Shown here one piece after another: positions 43,915 to 52,783 of a stretch of DNA of 64,000 nt. The translations under genes were made by a program, and so were the position numbers. This DNA is from MPNP01 sp965221445 (GTDB lineage Bacteria; Pseudomonadota; Alphaproteobacteria; Rhodobacterales; Rhodobacteraceae): the NCBI GenBank assembly GCA_965221445.1, contig CBDCSF010000013.1:3038001-3102000 (forward strand). The letters are read 5' to 3'. A model generated the notes under the pieces. The model worked only from the letters and a program-made list of their open reading frames with translations. It was not told where the DNA came from and made no database searches. The stretch's first letter is position 1; each line of letters starts with the position of its first letter.

Positions 43915-45240
43915 ATGAAAAATTCTATCTTTTCATCGGGAACACTACCAGGAAGATTAACTCCAGATGAGTATGAAAAAAACTTTTCCGACATTAACCC
44001 TGAATTAAGTCCGCACGAAGCCCTGGTTGAGGCTGATCGATGTTATTTCTGTTATGATGCACCTTGTGTAACAGCCTGCCCAACAGAAATAGACATTCCT
44101 CTTTTCATCAGACAAATTTCTACCGGGACCCCCAAAGCGGCTGCCAAAACCATATTTGACAGTAATATTTTGGGGGGAATGTGTGCCAGGTCTTGTCCTA
44201 CCGAAAATTTATGCGAAGGTGCCTGTGTAAGAGAAACTGCTGAAAGTGAACCAGTTGAAATTGGTCGTCTGCAAAGATATGCGACAGACACTTTAATGCA
44301 CGATGGAAAGCATCCCTATGAAAGAGCTCCCGAAACAGGTAAAAGAATCGCAATAATCGGCTCTGGCCCGGCAGGTTTAGCATGTGCACACAGACTAGCC
44401 ATGTATGGTCACTCCGTTGAAATATTTGAAAAAAATTCTTTTCTTGGTGGATTGAATCAAACAGGTATTGCCACCTACAAAACTGTCAACAATTTTGCCC
44501 AGAAAGAAGTCGAGTGGCTATTACAAATTGGAGGAATAAAAGTTCGTTCTAATAGTCCAGTTTCAAGTTCAGAAGACTGGAATGGTTTACTGCAAGACTA
44601 TGATGCAGTTTTTGTAGGAGCAGGATTAGAAGATGTAAACAGGCTCAAAATTACTTCCGAAAAATGTACTGAAGCTGTAAATTTCATCGAACAACTTCGA
44701 TTGTCTTCCAGTTTTGAATCTATCCCGATAGGTAAACATGTGGTAGTTATTGGGGGCGGTATGACTGCCATTGATGCAGGAGTTCAGTCAAAATTACTGG
44801 GCTCTGAAAATGTAACGATTGCATACCGTAGGGGTCGAACTGATATGGGTGCTTCCGAACATGAAATAAACTTGGCCCTTAAAAATGGAGTGAAATTGAT
44901 TACCAATGCTGTTCCTTTAGGTGTTACTGGAGAGGGCTCAGAAGAGAAACTTCAATTGGGCAGAACAGAAATCGTTAATGGTGAAATTCAACAAACAGAA
45001 GAAATAGTTGAATTACCAGTTGACCAAGTGTTTCTGGCTATAGGTCAAAAGCTTGACTGGGATATGGGATCAATCGAAATAAAGGGTGGCAAGATTGCAG
45101 TCAACTCTTCCGGCAGAACCAACATACCAGGAGTTTGGGCTGGTGGAGATTGCACAACTCTAGGAGAGGATTTAACCGTAACAGCTGTTGCTCAAGGTCG
45201 GGATGCTGCCGAAGATATACACGAACAACTGAGAAAATAG
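43915..45240 (+). CDS. preT: NAD(P)-dependent dihydropyrimidine dehydrogenase subunit PreT
   Basis: 441 residues from the ATG at 43915 (a TTG at 43888 is also possible). PreT takes electrons from NAD(P)H and passes them through Fe-S clusters to PreA, which reduces uracil or thymine. N-terminal 4Fe-4S domain: CYFCYDAPCVTACPTEI and CARSCPTENLCEGAC. The FAD site GIAGSGPAGL-like IAIIGSGPAGLACAHRLA is near residue 140 and a second dinucleotide fold VVVIGGGMTAIDAG near 275; the end has GVWAGGDCTTLGEDLTV. Same architecture as the N-terminal half of mammalian dihydropyrimidine dehydrogenase. preA follows after 24 bp. Confidence 0.93.
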   Translation: MKNSIFSSGTLPGRLTPDEYEKNFSDINPELSPHEALVEADRCYFCYDAPCVTACPTEIDIPLFIRQISTGTPKAAAKTIFDSNILGGMCARSCPTENLCEGACVRETAESEPVEIGRLQRYATDTLMHDGKHPYERAPETGKRIAIIGSGPAGLACAHRLAMYGHSVEIFEKNSFLGGLNQTGIATYKTVNNFAQKEVEWLLQIGGIKVRSNSPVSSSEDWNGLLQDYDAVFVGAGLEDVNRLKITSEKCTEAVNFIEQLRLSSSFESIPIGKHVVVIGGGMTAIDAGVQSKLLGSENVTIAYRRGRTDMGASEHEINLALKNGVKLITNAVPLGVTGEGSEEKLQLGRTEIVNGEIQQTEEIVELPVDQVFLAIGQKLDWDMGSIEIKGGKIAVNSSGRTNIPGVWAGGDCTTLGEDLTVTAVAQGRDAAEDIHEQLRK

Positions 45241-45264
45241 AAACCCCAGAAATGAGGTAATAAT

Positions 45265-46566
45265 ATGTCAACTCTAAACTCCACATTTGCAGGAATAAAA
45301 TCACCGAATCCATTCTGGCTTGCCTCAGCACCTCCAACGGACAAGGAATATAATGTAGAAAGGGCCTTTGAAGCTGGTTGGGGTGGTGTTGTCTGGAAGA
45401 CCCTGGGTTTGGATCCACATATAGTAAATGTGAACGGCCCAAGATATGGTGCTGTATGGGGACCAGACAGAAGCTTGATGGGACTCAACAACATTGAATT
45501 GATAACTGATCGACCCCTCAGTATAAATCTTCAAGAAATTAAATCGATAAAGCAGAAGTATCCGGACAGGGCTGTTGTTGTTAGTTTGATGGTGCCATGT
45601 GATGAGGAATCATGGCAGGGGATACTTCCTCAGGTAGAGGAAACGAACGCTGATGGAGTAGAACTGAATTTTGGATGTCCTCATGGCATGAGTGAAAGGG
45701 GTATGGGTTCTGCGGTAGGTCAGGTTCCTGATTATATCGAAATGGTTACCCGTTGGGTCAAGGCAAATACCCGTATGCCTGTAATTGTCAAATTGACACC
45801 CAACATAACCGATATTCGCTATCCTGCACGCGCTGCAAAAAAAGGTGGAGCAGACGCCGTTTCCCTGATTAATACTGTTTCATCAATCACCTCTGTCAAC
45901 CTTGATACTTTTAGTCCGGAACCTTCAATTGATGGTAAGGGTACTCATGGAGGATATTGTGGCCCTGCGGTAAAACCAATAGCATTGAATATGGTTGCCG
46001 AAATAGCACGCGATCCAGAAACCAGTGATCTTCCCATTTCAGGTATAGGTGGAATTTCTACTTGGCGAGATGCAGCAGAGTTTATTTCGCTGGGAGCCGG
46101 CAATGTACAGGTCTGTACTGCTGCCATGACTTTTGGTTTTAGAATTGTCAGTGAGTTACAATCCGGTCTGATGGAATGGATGGGAGACAAGGATTTTCAG
46201 GAAGTCAACGAGTTCCGGGGTTTAGCCGTCGGAAACGTCACCGATTGGCAATACCTAAATCTTAATTATGTGACCAAAGCACGTATCAATCAGGACCTTT
46301 GTATCAAGTGCGGCAGATGTTACGCGGTTTGTGAAGATACATCTCATCAGGCTATTGTGATTAATGCGGGTAGAACATTTGAGGTAATTGATGAGGAGTG
46401 TGTTGCGTGCAATCTTTGCATCAATGTGTGTCCAGTCGAAGGATGCATTACCATGGAAGAGCTACAACAGGGAGTGGTTGATAAAAGGACAGGCCAAACT
46501 GTCGATGATGGTTACCTGAACTGGACACAACATCCCAATAATGTTCTTGCGTGCGAGAAAGATTGA
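45265..46566 (+). CDS. preA: NAD-dependent dihydropyrimidine dehydrogenase subunit PreA
   Basis: 433 residues. An FMN-binding TIM barrel related to dihydroorotate dehydrogenase reduces uracil or thymine to the dihydro form: NPFWLASAPPT, LNFGCPHGMSERGMGSAVGQ, VKLTPNITDI, SGIGGISTWRDAAEF. A C-terminal ferredoxin-like tail carries two 4Fe-4S motifs, CIKCGRCYAVC and CVACNLCINVC. The mammalian enzyme has its catalytic cysteine in the loop GLACGQ; here the aligned residue is Val (SAVGQ), which I believe is usual in bacterial PreA but state from memory. Works with PreT from the gene upstream. Confidence 0.93.
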   Translation: MSTLNSTFAGIKSPNPFWLASAPPTDKEYNVERAFEAGWGGVVWKTLGLDPHIVNVNGPRYGAVWGPDRSLMGLNNIELITDRPLSINLQEIKSIKQKYPDRAVVVSLMVPCDEESWQGILPQVEETNADGVELNFGCPHGMSERGMGSAVGQVPDYIEMVTRWVKANTRMPVIVKLTPNITDIRYPARAAKKGGADAVSLINTVSSITSVNLDTFSPEPSIDGKGTHGGYCGPAVKPIALNMVAEIARDPETSDLPISGIGGISTWRDAAEFISLGAGNVQVCTAAMTFGFRIVSELQSGLMEWMGDKDFQEVNEFRGLAVGNVTDWQYLNLNYVTKARINQDLCIKCGRCYAVCEDTSHQAIVINAGRTFEVIDEECVACNLCINVCPVEGCITMEELQQGVVDKRTGQTVDDGYLNWTQHPNNVLACEKD

Positions 46567-46613
46567 TTCGCCACATATTCTTCCGAGGGAATGATACCTT
46601 AAATTTCGCAAAC

Positions 46614-46619
46614 TATAAT
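46614..46619 (+). promoter_or_regulatory. Possible internal promoter -10 box
   Basis: TATAAT at 46614-46619, 36 bp before the amidohydrolase start, in the only sizeable gap (89 bp) inside the catabolic cluster. The -35 region (ATGATA) is weak. Confidence 0.3.
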
Positions 46620-46655
46620 TTTAAACGTCAATTCCAGGTTAAATAGGGAAAAATT

Positions 46656-47906
46656 ATGAATTCACCGATGGGTAACTTACTTGTAAACCACGAAAGGTTA
46701 TGGGATTCAATCATGGAAATGGCCAAAATCGGCCCTGGTGTTGCTGGCGGGAATAACCGCCAGACCCTAACTGATGATGATGCCAAGGGAAGGAATTTGT
46801 TCAAAAAATGGTGTGAACAGGCTGGCATGACCATCGGCATCGATCGTATGGGAACCATGTTTGCCACAAGGAAAGGGGAAGATCCTGATGCCCTTCCAGT
46901 TTATGTTGGATCACATCTTGATACGCAACCAACTGGAGGAAAATACGATGGTGTCCTTGGTGTATTGGGTGCTCTGGAACTAGTACGAACCCTGAATGAT
47001 TTAAACATTAAAACCAAGCATCCGATTGTGGTAACCAACTGGACCAACGAAGAGGGAACGCGGTTTGCACCTCCAATGCTGGCCTCTGGAGTTTTTGCCG
47101 GTATGCATGAGGAAGAATGGGCCTATGACAGACAAGATATTGACGGAAAAAAATTCATAGATGAACTGGTAAGGATTGGTTGGCAGGGAGATGAAGTGGT
47201 TGGTGCTAGAAAAATGCATGCCTTCTTTGAACTGCATATCGAGCAGGGTCCCATTTTGGAAGCAGAGGGTAAAGATATAGGTGTTGTAACCCATGGCCAA
47301 GGGCTGTCTTGGACGCAGATAACAATAACTGGAAAGGATAGTCACACTGGCTCGACCCCCATGCCTATGCGAAAAAATGCCGGTTTGGGTATGGCCAGGG
47401 TTTTGGAACTGGTTGATGAAATTGCCTGGAGCCACAGGCCTGATGCCGTAGGTGCTGCGGGGCACATTGAGGTTTTTCCAAACAGCCGCAATGTAATACC
47501 AGGTAAGGTTGTGTTTACCGTTGATTTCAGGTCACCTGAACTAGATGTTATTGCCGATATGGTGCAGCGTCTCCGTAAAGGTGGCGAAGATATATGTAAT
47601 GAATTGGGTTTGGAAATAAGTTTTGAAAAAGTTGGAGGGTTTGATCCGGTAAAATTTGATACCGATTGCGTAACAGCAATAAGGAATGCAGCAGAACGTT
47701 TGGGCTATTCTCACAGGAATATTATTTCTGGTGCCGGTCATGATGCATGCTGGATAAACAGGGTTGCACCGACAGCCATGATAATGTGCCCTTGCGTGGA
47801 TGGCCTTTCCCACAACGAGGCTGAGGAAATATCTGTCGAATGGGCTGCCAAGGGAACAAATGTCTTGTTCCATGCAGTGGTTGATACAGCAATAATGGTG
47901 AATTGA
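46656..47906 (+). CDS. M20-family N-carbamoyl amino acid amidohydrolase (beta-ureidopropionase type)
   Basis: 416 residues of the hydantoinase/carbamoylase branch of M20 metallohydrolases. Metal and catalytic residues: GSHLDTQPTGGKYDGV, NWTNEEGTRF, AFFELHIEQGP, and GLSHNEAE near the end; NSRNVIPGKVVFTVDFRS belongs to the dimerisation domain. By context it hydrolyses N-carbamoyl-beta-alanine (from uracil) or the beta-aminoisobutyrate derivative (from thymine), the last step of reductive pyrimidine degradation. An L-carbamoylase or allantoate amidohydrolase would look similar; neighbours favour the ureidopropionase. Confidence 0.88.
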   Translation: MNSPMGNLLVNHERLWDSIMEMAKIGPGVAGGNNRQTLTDDDAKGRNLFKKWCEQAGMTIGIDRMGTMFATRKGEDPDALPVYVGSHLDTQPTGGKYDGVLGVLGALELVRTLNDLNIKTKHPIVVTNWTNEEGTRFAPPMLASGVFAGMHEEEWAYDRQDIDGKKFIDELVRIGWQGDEVVGARKMHAFFELHIEQGPILEAEGKDIGVVTHGQGLSWTQITITGKDSHTGSTPMPMRKNAGLGMARVLELVDEIAWSHRPDAVGAAGHIEVFPNSRNVIPGKVVFTVDFRSPELDVIADMVQRLRKGGEDICNELGLEISFEKVGGFDPVKFDTDCVTAIRNAAERLGYSHRNIISGAGHDACWINRVAPTAMIMCPCVDGLSHNEAEEISVEWAAKGTNVLFHAVVDTAIMVN

Positions 47907-47949
47907 GTTATACAAAGGAAATATTGGTGGATACTATCAGGGAGTTGAT

Positions 47950-49410
47950 ATGTCGAAAGTAATCAAGGGCGGAACAATCATAACCGCAGACCGAACCTTC
48001 AAGTCGGATATTCTGATTGAAGGGGAGACCATAAAGGAAATCGGTGAGGATCTTAAGGGCGATGAATATGTTGATGCCGAAGGGGCCTATGTAATTCCAG
48101 GTGGAATTGATCCACATACCCATCTGGAAATGCCGTTTATGGGTACGACGGCAGCCGAGACCTTCGAATCCGGTACCTGGGCTGCAGCTGTTGGTGGGAC
48201 AACCATGCTGATTGATTTTTGTCTCCCAGGAGAAGACGGTTCCATAAAGAATGCCATAAATGAGTGGCACCGAAAATCCCACCCTCAGATTTGTTCGGAC
48301 ATTGGTTATCACATGGCTATTACCGGGTGGAATGAAAATATATTCAATGAAATGGGTAATGCCGTTGAGATGGGTGTAAATTCCTTCAAGCATTTTATGG
48401 CCTACAAGGGTGCCTTGATGATTGAGGATGATGAAATGTACGCCTCCTTTAACAGGTGTCGGAATCTTGGTGCACTTCCCATGGTTCACGCGGAAAATGG
48501 TGATATTGTTGCCGAACTTCAGGCCAAATATCTGAAGCAGGGTATAACCGGACCTGAGGGTCATGCTTATTCTCGCCCTCCTGAAGTCGAAGGCGAAGCA
48601 GCCAATCGGGCAATCATGATCGCGGACGCAGCCTCAGTCCCCCTATATATTGTTCATGTATCCTGTGAGCAGGCACATGAGGCCATCAGAAGGGCTCGGC
48701 AGAAAGGGATGCGTGTATATGGCGAACCTCTCATTCAATTTCTTACCTTGGATGAAAGCGAGTATTTTTCCAAGGATTGGGAGCATGCGGCTCGTAGAGT
48801 GATGTCTCCTCCATTTAGAAACAAGGAACACCAAGATGGCCTTTGGAACGGGCTAGCCGCGGGGTCACTCCAAGTTGTTGCAACAGATCATGCGGCATTT
48901 TCTACTGATCAAAAACATATGGGTCGGGATAATTTTACCCTGATTCCAAATGGGACTGGAGGTCTTGAAGAAAGGTTGGGTGTCCTTTGGACAGAAGGGG
49001 TCGAAAAGGGGCGATTGACGCCAAATGAATTTGTTGCAGTAACCTCGACCAATATTGCAAAAATTTTGAATATCTACCCAAGGAAAGGAGCACTGGTACC
49101 AGGAGCTGACGCTGATATTGTGGTCTGGGATCCCAAGATTTCAAAAACCATTACTTCAACAACTCATAAATCTGTCCTGGATTACAATGTTTTCGAAGGG
49201 TTTGAGGTAAATGCCCAGCCAAGACATACCCTTTCTCGAGGTGATGTAATTTGGTCCTGGGGGCAGAATTCACAACCGAAACCCGGTAGGGGTAAATTTA
49301 TACCCCGTCCTCCTTTCCCTGCACCCCATGCAGCAGTGTCCAAGTGGAAGGAATTAAATACCCCGCGTAAAATAGATCGGGATCCATTAAATATTCCTTC
49401 TGGTATCTAA
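47950..49410 (+). CDS. hydA: Dihydropyrimidinase (D-hydantoinase)
   Basis: 486 residues. Opens dihydrouracil or dihydrothymine to the N-carbamoyl-beta-amino acid, step two of the pathway. Amidohydrolase signature: His56 and His58 in GGIDPHTHLEMPFMGT, the carbamylated lysine in HFMAYKGALM, further metal histidines in LPMVHAENGD and YIVHVSCEQAHEA, and Asp in VVATDHAAFS. The C-terminal RHTLSRGDVIWSWG is typical. It lies 43 bp after the amidohydrolase gene and shares direction with the whole cluster. Confidence 0.94.
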   Translation: MSKVIKGGTIITADRTFKSDILIEGETIKEIGEDLKGDEYVDAEGAYVIPGGIDPHTHLEMPFMGTTAAETFESGTWAAAVGGTTMLIDFCLPGEDGSIKNAINEWHRKSHPQICSDIGYHMAITGWNENIFNEMGNAVEMGVNSFKHFMAYKGALMIEDDEMYASFNRCRNLGALPMVHAENGDIVAELQAKYLKQGITGPEGHAYSRPPEVEGEAANRAIMIADAASVPLYIVHVSCEQAHEAIRRARQKGMRVYGEPLIQFLTLDESEYFSKDWEHAARRVMSPPFRNKEHQDGLWNGLAAGSLQVVATDHAAFSTDQKHMGRDNFTLIPNGTGGLEERLGVLWTEGVEKGRLTPNEFVAVTSTNIAKILNIYPRKGALVPGADADIVVWDPKISKTITSTTHKSVLDYNVFEGFEVNAQPRHTLSRGDVIWSWGQNSQPKPGRGKFIPRPPFPAPHAAVSKWKELNTPRKIDRDPLNIPSGI

Positions 49411-49446
49411 CCCTTTAGATGTATCCCCCGATGAGTGCCGAGAAAA

Positions 49447-50247
49447 ATGAATAAAGGCAACGAAATGGATAAGCAGCCCGTAATCCAGGCCAGGAATCTG
49501 GGTTTGGTATTTCAAACCAAGGATAGTCCTGTCGAGGCATTGAAAGATGTCAATCTGGATATTGATCATGGTGATTTTGTTTCCCTTATTGGTCCCTCTG
49601 GATGTGGCAAAACCACCTTGTTACGGATAGTTGCTTCCCTTGATCAGCCTACTTCAGGAGAAATTACCGTAAATGGTATGACACCTGAGGAGGCAAGGTT
49701 GCAAAGGGCCTATGGCTATGTCTTTCAGGCTGCAAGCCTGTATCCATGGCGGACTATAGCCGGAAACATCAGGCTACCTCTTGAAATCATGGGATTTGGT
49801 CGAGATGAAATGAAGGAAAGGGTAGCGAAAGTTTTAAATCTGGTGCACTTGACTGGATTCGAAAATAAATTCCCCTGGCAATTGTCAGGTGGTATGCAAC
49901 AACGGGCCTCAATTGCACGTGCCTTATCCTTTGATGCAGATATTCTTCTTATGGATGAACCCTTCGGTGCCCTGGATGAAATAGTCAGGGATCATTTGAA
50001 TGAACAACTTCTGGACCTTTGGAAAAGGACAGAAAAAACCATCTGTTTTGTTACTCATTCGATCCCTGAAGCTGTTTATCTATCAACAAAAATTGTTGTG
50101 ATGAGCAATCGACCTGGCAAGGTAGTTGAAGTAATCAAGAGCCCACTTCCCAGAGAACGGCCACTAGATATCAGAGACAGTCCCGAGTTCATTGAGATAG
50201 CTCAAAGAGTTAGGATGGGTTTGCGAATGAGCAACACCTATGAATAA
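49447..50247 (+). CDS. ABC transporter ATP-binding protein (nitrate/taurine/NMT1-type importer)
   Basis: 266 residues from the ATG at 49447; GTG 49435 and ATG 49465 are alternatives. Walker A GPSGCGKTT, Q-loop VFQAASLYPWRT, signature LSGGMQQR, Walker B ILLMDEPFGALDE, H-loop CFVTHSIPEA. This is the subfamily that serves SsuC/TauC-type permeases with NMT1-like binding proteins. It presumably pairs with the binding protein at 42.8 kb, on the other side of the four enzyme genes, and with the two permeases that follow directly. Confidence 0.92.
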   Translation: MNKGNEMDKQPVIQARNLGLVFQTKDSPVEALKDVNLDIDHGDFVSLIGPSGCGKTTLLRIVASLDQPTSGEITVNGMTPEEARLQRAYGYVFQAASLYPWRTIAGNIRLPLEIMGFGRDEMKERVAKVLNLVHLTGFENKFPWQLSGGMQQRASIARALSFDADILLMDEPFGALDEIVRDHLNEQLLDLWKRTEKTICFVTHSIPEAVYLSTKIVVMSNRPGKVVEVIKSPLPRERPLDIRDSPEFIEIAQRVRMGLRMSNTYE

Positions 50248-50277
50248 GTGGAAAAATACAGCCGCAAGGTGGTTGCC

Positions 50278-51141
50278 ATGAAATCCATTCTGCCGATTGC
50301 TACAGTTTCTGTTTTCGTAGTTTTGATCTGGTATGGTTTTTCGGTCTACTTGAATTCCAATTGGACCAAGGATCAGGCCAACAGGGCAGGGGTCGAAGTT
50401 ACATTTTCAGAGATTCTCAAGGATACAATGGTCCAAAAGAGGCCATTGCTACCTGCACCACACCAAGTCATACTTGAACTTTGGGATACAACTGTAAACA
50501 AGAAAATTACCTCAAAAAGAAGTTTGGTCTATCATGGATGGATAACCCTTTCAGCAACCCTATTGGGTTTTGTGATAGGAACAGGTTTGGGAATACTTCT
50601 TGCCATTGGAATTGTCCACAACAAGGCAATGGATTATGGAGTAATGCCTTGGATCATTGCCAGTCAGACAGTCCCTATTTTGGCCTTGGCTCCCATGATT
50701 ATCGTAGTCCTGTATTCAATTGGTTTATCAGGTCTCGTACCCAAGGCAATAATATCAGCATATCTCAGCTTCTTTCCTGTATCCGTCGGTATGGTTGCCG
50801 GTTTCCGTTGTCCTGATCCAACTCAGATGGATTTGCTGAAAACCTATGCTGCCAGGAAGACGCAGATATTTTGGAAACTTAGAGTTCCCATTTCCCTCCC
50901 TTATTTGTTTACTTCTCTCAAAATTGGAGTAGCAGCTTCCCTTGTCGGAGCAATTGTTGGTGAATTACCAACTGGTGCCGTTGCCGGATTGGGTGCCAGA
51001 TTACTCACCGGTAGTTATTATGGTCAAACAGTTCAAATCTGGTCAGCCCTGATTGGAGCCGCTATCTTGGCCGCAATTCTGGTTGGACTTATTGGCTTTT
51101 TTCAAAAATATACTCTTGCTAAAATGGGTTTAACTGGATGA
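50278..51141 (+). CDS. ABC transporter permease (SsuC/TauC-type), first of two
   Basis: 287 residues from the ATG at 50278, preceded by AAGGTGG; a GTG directly after the ATPase stop (50248) would add 10 residues. About six membrane spans with a periplasmic section of about 75 residues after the first. The EAA-like loop is TYAARKTQIFWKLRVPISLPY, interrupted before the final spans AAILAAILVGLIGFF. Its stop overlaps the start of the second permease by 4 bp, so the two are likely made in equal amounts and pair as a heterodimer. Confidence 0.88.
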   Translation: MKSILPIATVSVFVVLIWYGFSVYLNSNWTKDQANRAGVEVTFSEILKDTMVQKRPLLPAPHQVILELWDTTVNKKITSKRSLVYHGWITLSATLLGFVIGTGLGILLAIGIVHNKAMDYGVMPWIIASQTVPILALAPMIIVVLYSIGLSGLVPKAIISAYLSFFPVSVGMVAGFRCPDPTQMDLLKTYAARKTQIFWKLRVPISLPYLFTSLKIGVAASLVGAIVGELPTGAVAGLGARLLTGSYYGQTVQIWSALIGAAILAAILVGLIGFFQKYTLAKMGLTG

Positions 51142-51977
51142 TTACGCTTGTCTTTATCCTATTGTTCTGGTTTGGTGCCTGGGGTTTGAACATCTACCTT
51201 TCATTGTTGCCTCCAAAAAAAACCATCAGAGTTGCCATTCCTGCCGTATTTGGATTATCACTACTTGTTATCTGGGAAGGTATGGTTAGGGCATTTGACG
51301 TACCTGGGGTGATTTTACCACCTCCAACTACCATTGCTGTGACCTTTGCAAATAATTTGGATATCCTGTGGATTGATCTGGTTCAAACAGTATTCAAGGG
51401 TGCCTTGTCTGGATATCTGATCGGATGCGGTACGGCAATAATTGTCGCCATTATTGTAAATCGCTATCCTTTCCTGCAAAGAGGTATATTGCCCTTGGGA
51501 AATTTTGTAGCAGCCCTACCTATTGTTGGAACAGCACCAATTTTCGTTATGTGGTTTGGGTTTGGCTGGCAATCCAAAGCGGCTGTAGTAGTCGCTATGG
51601 TATTTTTTCCAATGCTGGTAAATATGGTTCAGGGTCTTGCTTCAACAGATGCAATGCAAAGGGACATCCTTAAAACCTATAACGCAACCTATTGGCAGGA
51701 AATTTGGAAGTTAAAACTACCTGCCGCCATGCCATTTGCCTTTAATGGCCTCAAGATTTGTACAACCTTGTCTCTGATCGGGGCAATTGTTGCTGAGTTC
51801 TTTGGATCTCCTATTCTAGGAATGGGATTCCGTATTTCGACTGAGGTAGGGAGGCTGGCCCTCGACGTTGTATGGGCTGAAATTGTTGTGGCGGCTATAG
51901 TGGGGACTCTTTTCTTTTGGATCGTTTCGGTTGGGGAAGAGAAAGTTACTTTCTGGCATCCAACACACAGAAAGTAA
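51138..51977 (+). CDS. ABC transporter permease (SsuC/TauC-type), second of two
   Basis: 279-residue inner-membrane permease, ATG overlapping the preceding stop (ATGA). Six to seven spans. A GVILPPPTTIAVTFANN stretch matches the conserved entry to the permease domain, and the EAA-like loop is TYNATYWQEIWKLKLPAAMPF. End of the catabolic cluster; converges with olsA 10 bp downstream, leaving no room for a terminator between them. Confidence 0.88.
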   Translation: MITLVFILLFWFGAWGLNIYLSLLPPKKTIRVAIPAVFGLSLLVIWEGMVRAFDVPGVILPPPTTIAVTFANNLDILWIDLVQTVFKGALSGYLIGCGTAIIVAIIVNRYPFLQRGILPLGNFVAALPIVGTAPIFVMWFGFGWQSKAAVVVAMVFFPMLVNMVQGLASTDAMQRDILKTYNATYWQEIWKLKLPAAMPFAFNGLKICTTLSLIGAIVAEFFGSPILGMGFRISTEVGRLALDVVWAEIVVAAIVGTLFFWIVSVGEEKVTFWHPTHRK

Positions 51978-51987
51978 TTTTTTCAAA

Positions 51988-52758
51988 TTACGGACTATTT
52001 GCCATTTTATCGAATCCATCGCGTACAATGGTCTCGCATTGTTTTGCCAAAGCCTTGCGATCAGTGAAATCGGAAACCCTGACCGGATCATGAAAGGTTA
52101 TCGAAACGGTCCCCCCACCAGGAGAAGAAAGTACAGTCTTAAGGTGAACCCACATGTTGGATTCTCCCCACCAGGCATAAAAGCTGGGATCCTGGCCAAT
52201 AGGTGCTCTATAATAAACACTCACCGGTTGAACAAACAAACGATCCTTTAAATCCGGTTCAAACAAAGCTGCAAACAGGGTCGACTTGAAGGGATCAACC
52301 TGTTGTCCATCAGTACTGGTCCCTTCTGGAAAAAATAGGAGTTTATCACCTTTGCTCAATCGTTCAAAAAAAATTCCCTTTTGAATTAGCGATTGCCTCA
52401 TTTTCCGTTCAATAAACACTGTACCTGTTACACGACCCAGGACTCCAATACCAAACCAGTTTTTTACCTCGCTCTTGGAAACAAAAAATATTCTTTGGAA
52501 TGAGTTCAGTACAAATATATCGATCCATGAGGAATGATTGGCAACGACACTCCCAAATGAATCCATCGGGGTGCCCTGAACCTTTTGAGAAATACTCATG
52601 ATTACCAGACATAATTGGCACACCAATTGTGTTATACCAGGAGTTAATTTCCGTCCAAAAGGCCACTCCAAGATACGGACTAAAAGAAAGACTGTCAATA
52701 AACCATAAATAACGGTTATCAACAGGATAAATCGGACAATAAATCGAAGAATACCCAC
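51988..52758 (-). CDS. olsA: 1-acyl-sn-glycerol-3-phosphate acyltransferase family protein (OlsA-like)
   Basis: 256 residues, N-terminal membrane segment, PlsC-type acyltransferase domain with the catalytic NHSSWIDIF (HX4D) and the glycerophosphate/acyl-acceptor motif FFPEGTSTDG. Alone this would be called PlsC, but the gene directly upstream encodes an OlsB-like N-acyltransferase, and the OlsB-OlsA pair makes ornithine lipids: OlsB forms lyso-ornithine lipid, OlsA adds the second acyl chain. Assignment to OlsA rests on that neighbour. The gap is 25 bp. Confidence 0.8.
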   Translation of the reverse strand: MGILRFIVRFILLITVIYGLLTVFLLVRILEWPFGRKLTPGITQLVCQLCLVIMSISQKVQGTPMDSFGSVVANHSSWIDIFVLNSFQRIFFVSKSEVKNWFGIGVLGRVTGTVFIERKMRQSLIQKGIFFERLSKGDKLLFFPEGTSTDGQQVDPFKSTLFAALFEPDLKDRLFVQPVSVYYRAPIGQDPSFYAWWGESNMWVHLKTVLSSPGGGTVSITFHDPVRVSDFTDRKALAKQCETIVRDGFDKMANSP

Positions 52759-52783
52759 CAGCTAATAATTCCAAATCATACCA

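Noticed and set aside
43915..46566. preT-preA as glutamate synthase small subunit and dihydroorotate dehydrogenase
   Set aside because: The folds are shared, but the two C-terminal 4Fe-4S motifs of PreA and the neighbouring dihydropyrimidinase and carbamoylase fit dihydropyrimidine dehydrogenase.
47908..48564. Long antisense frame (218 codons) opposite dihydropyrimidinase
   Set aside because: Shadow of a well-conserved gene; sequence is rich in residues typical of complement translation and has no recognisable motif.
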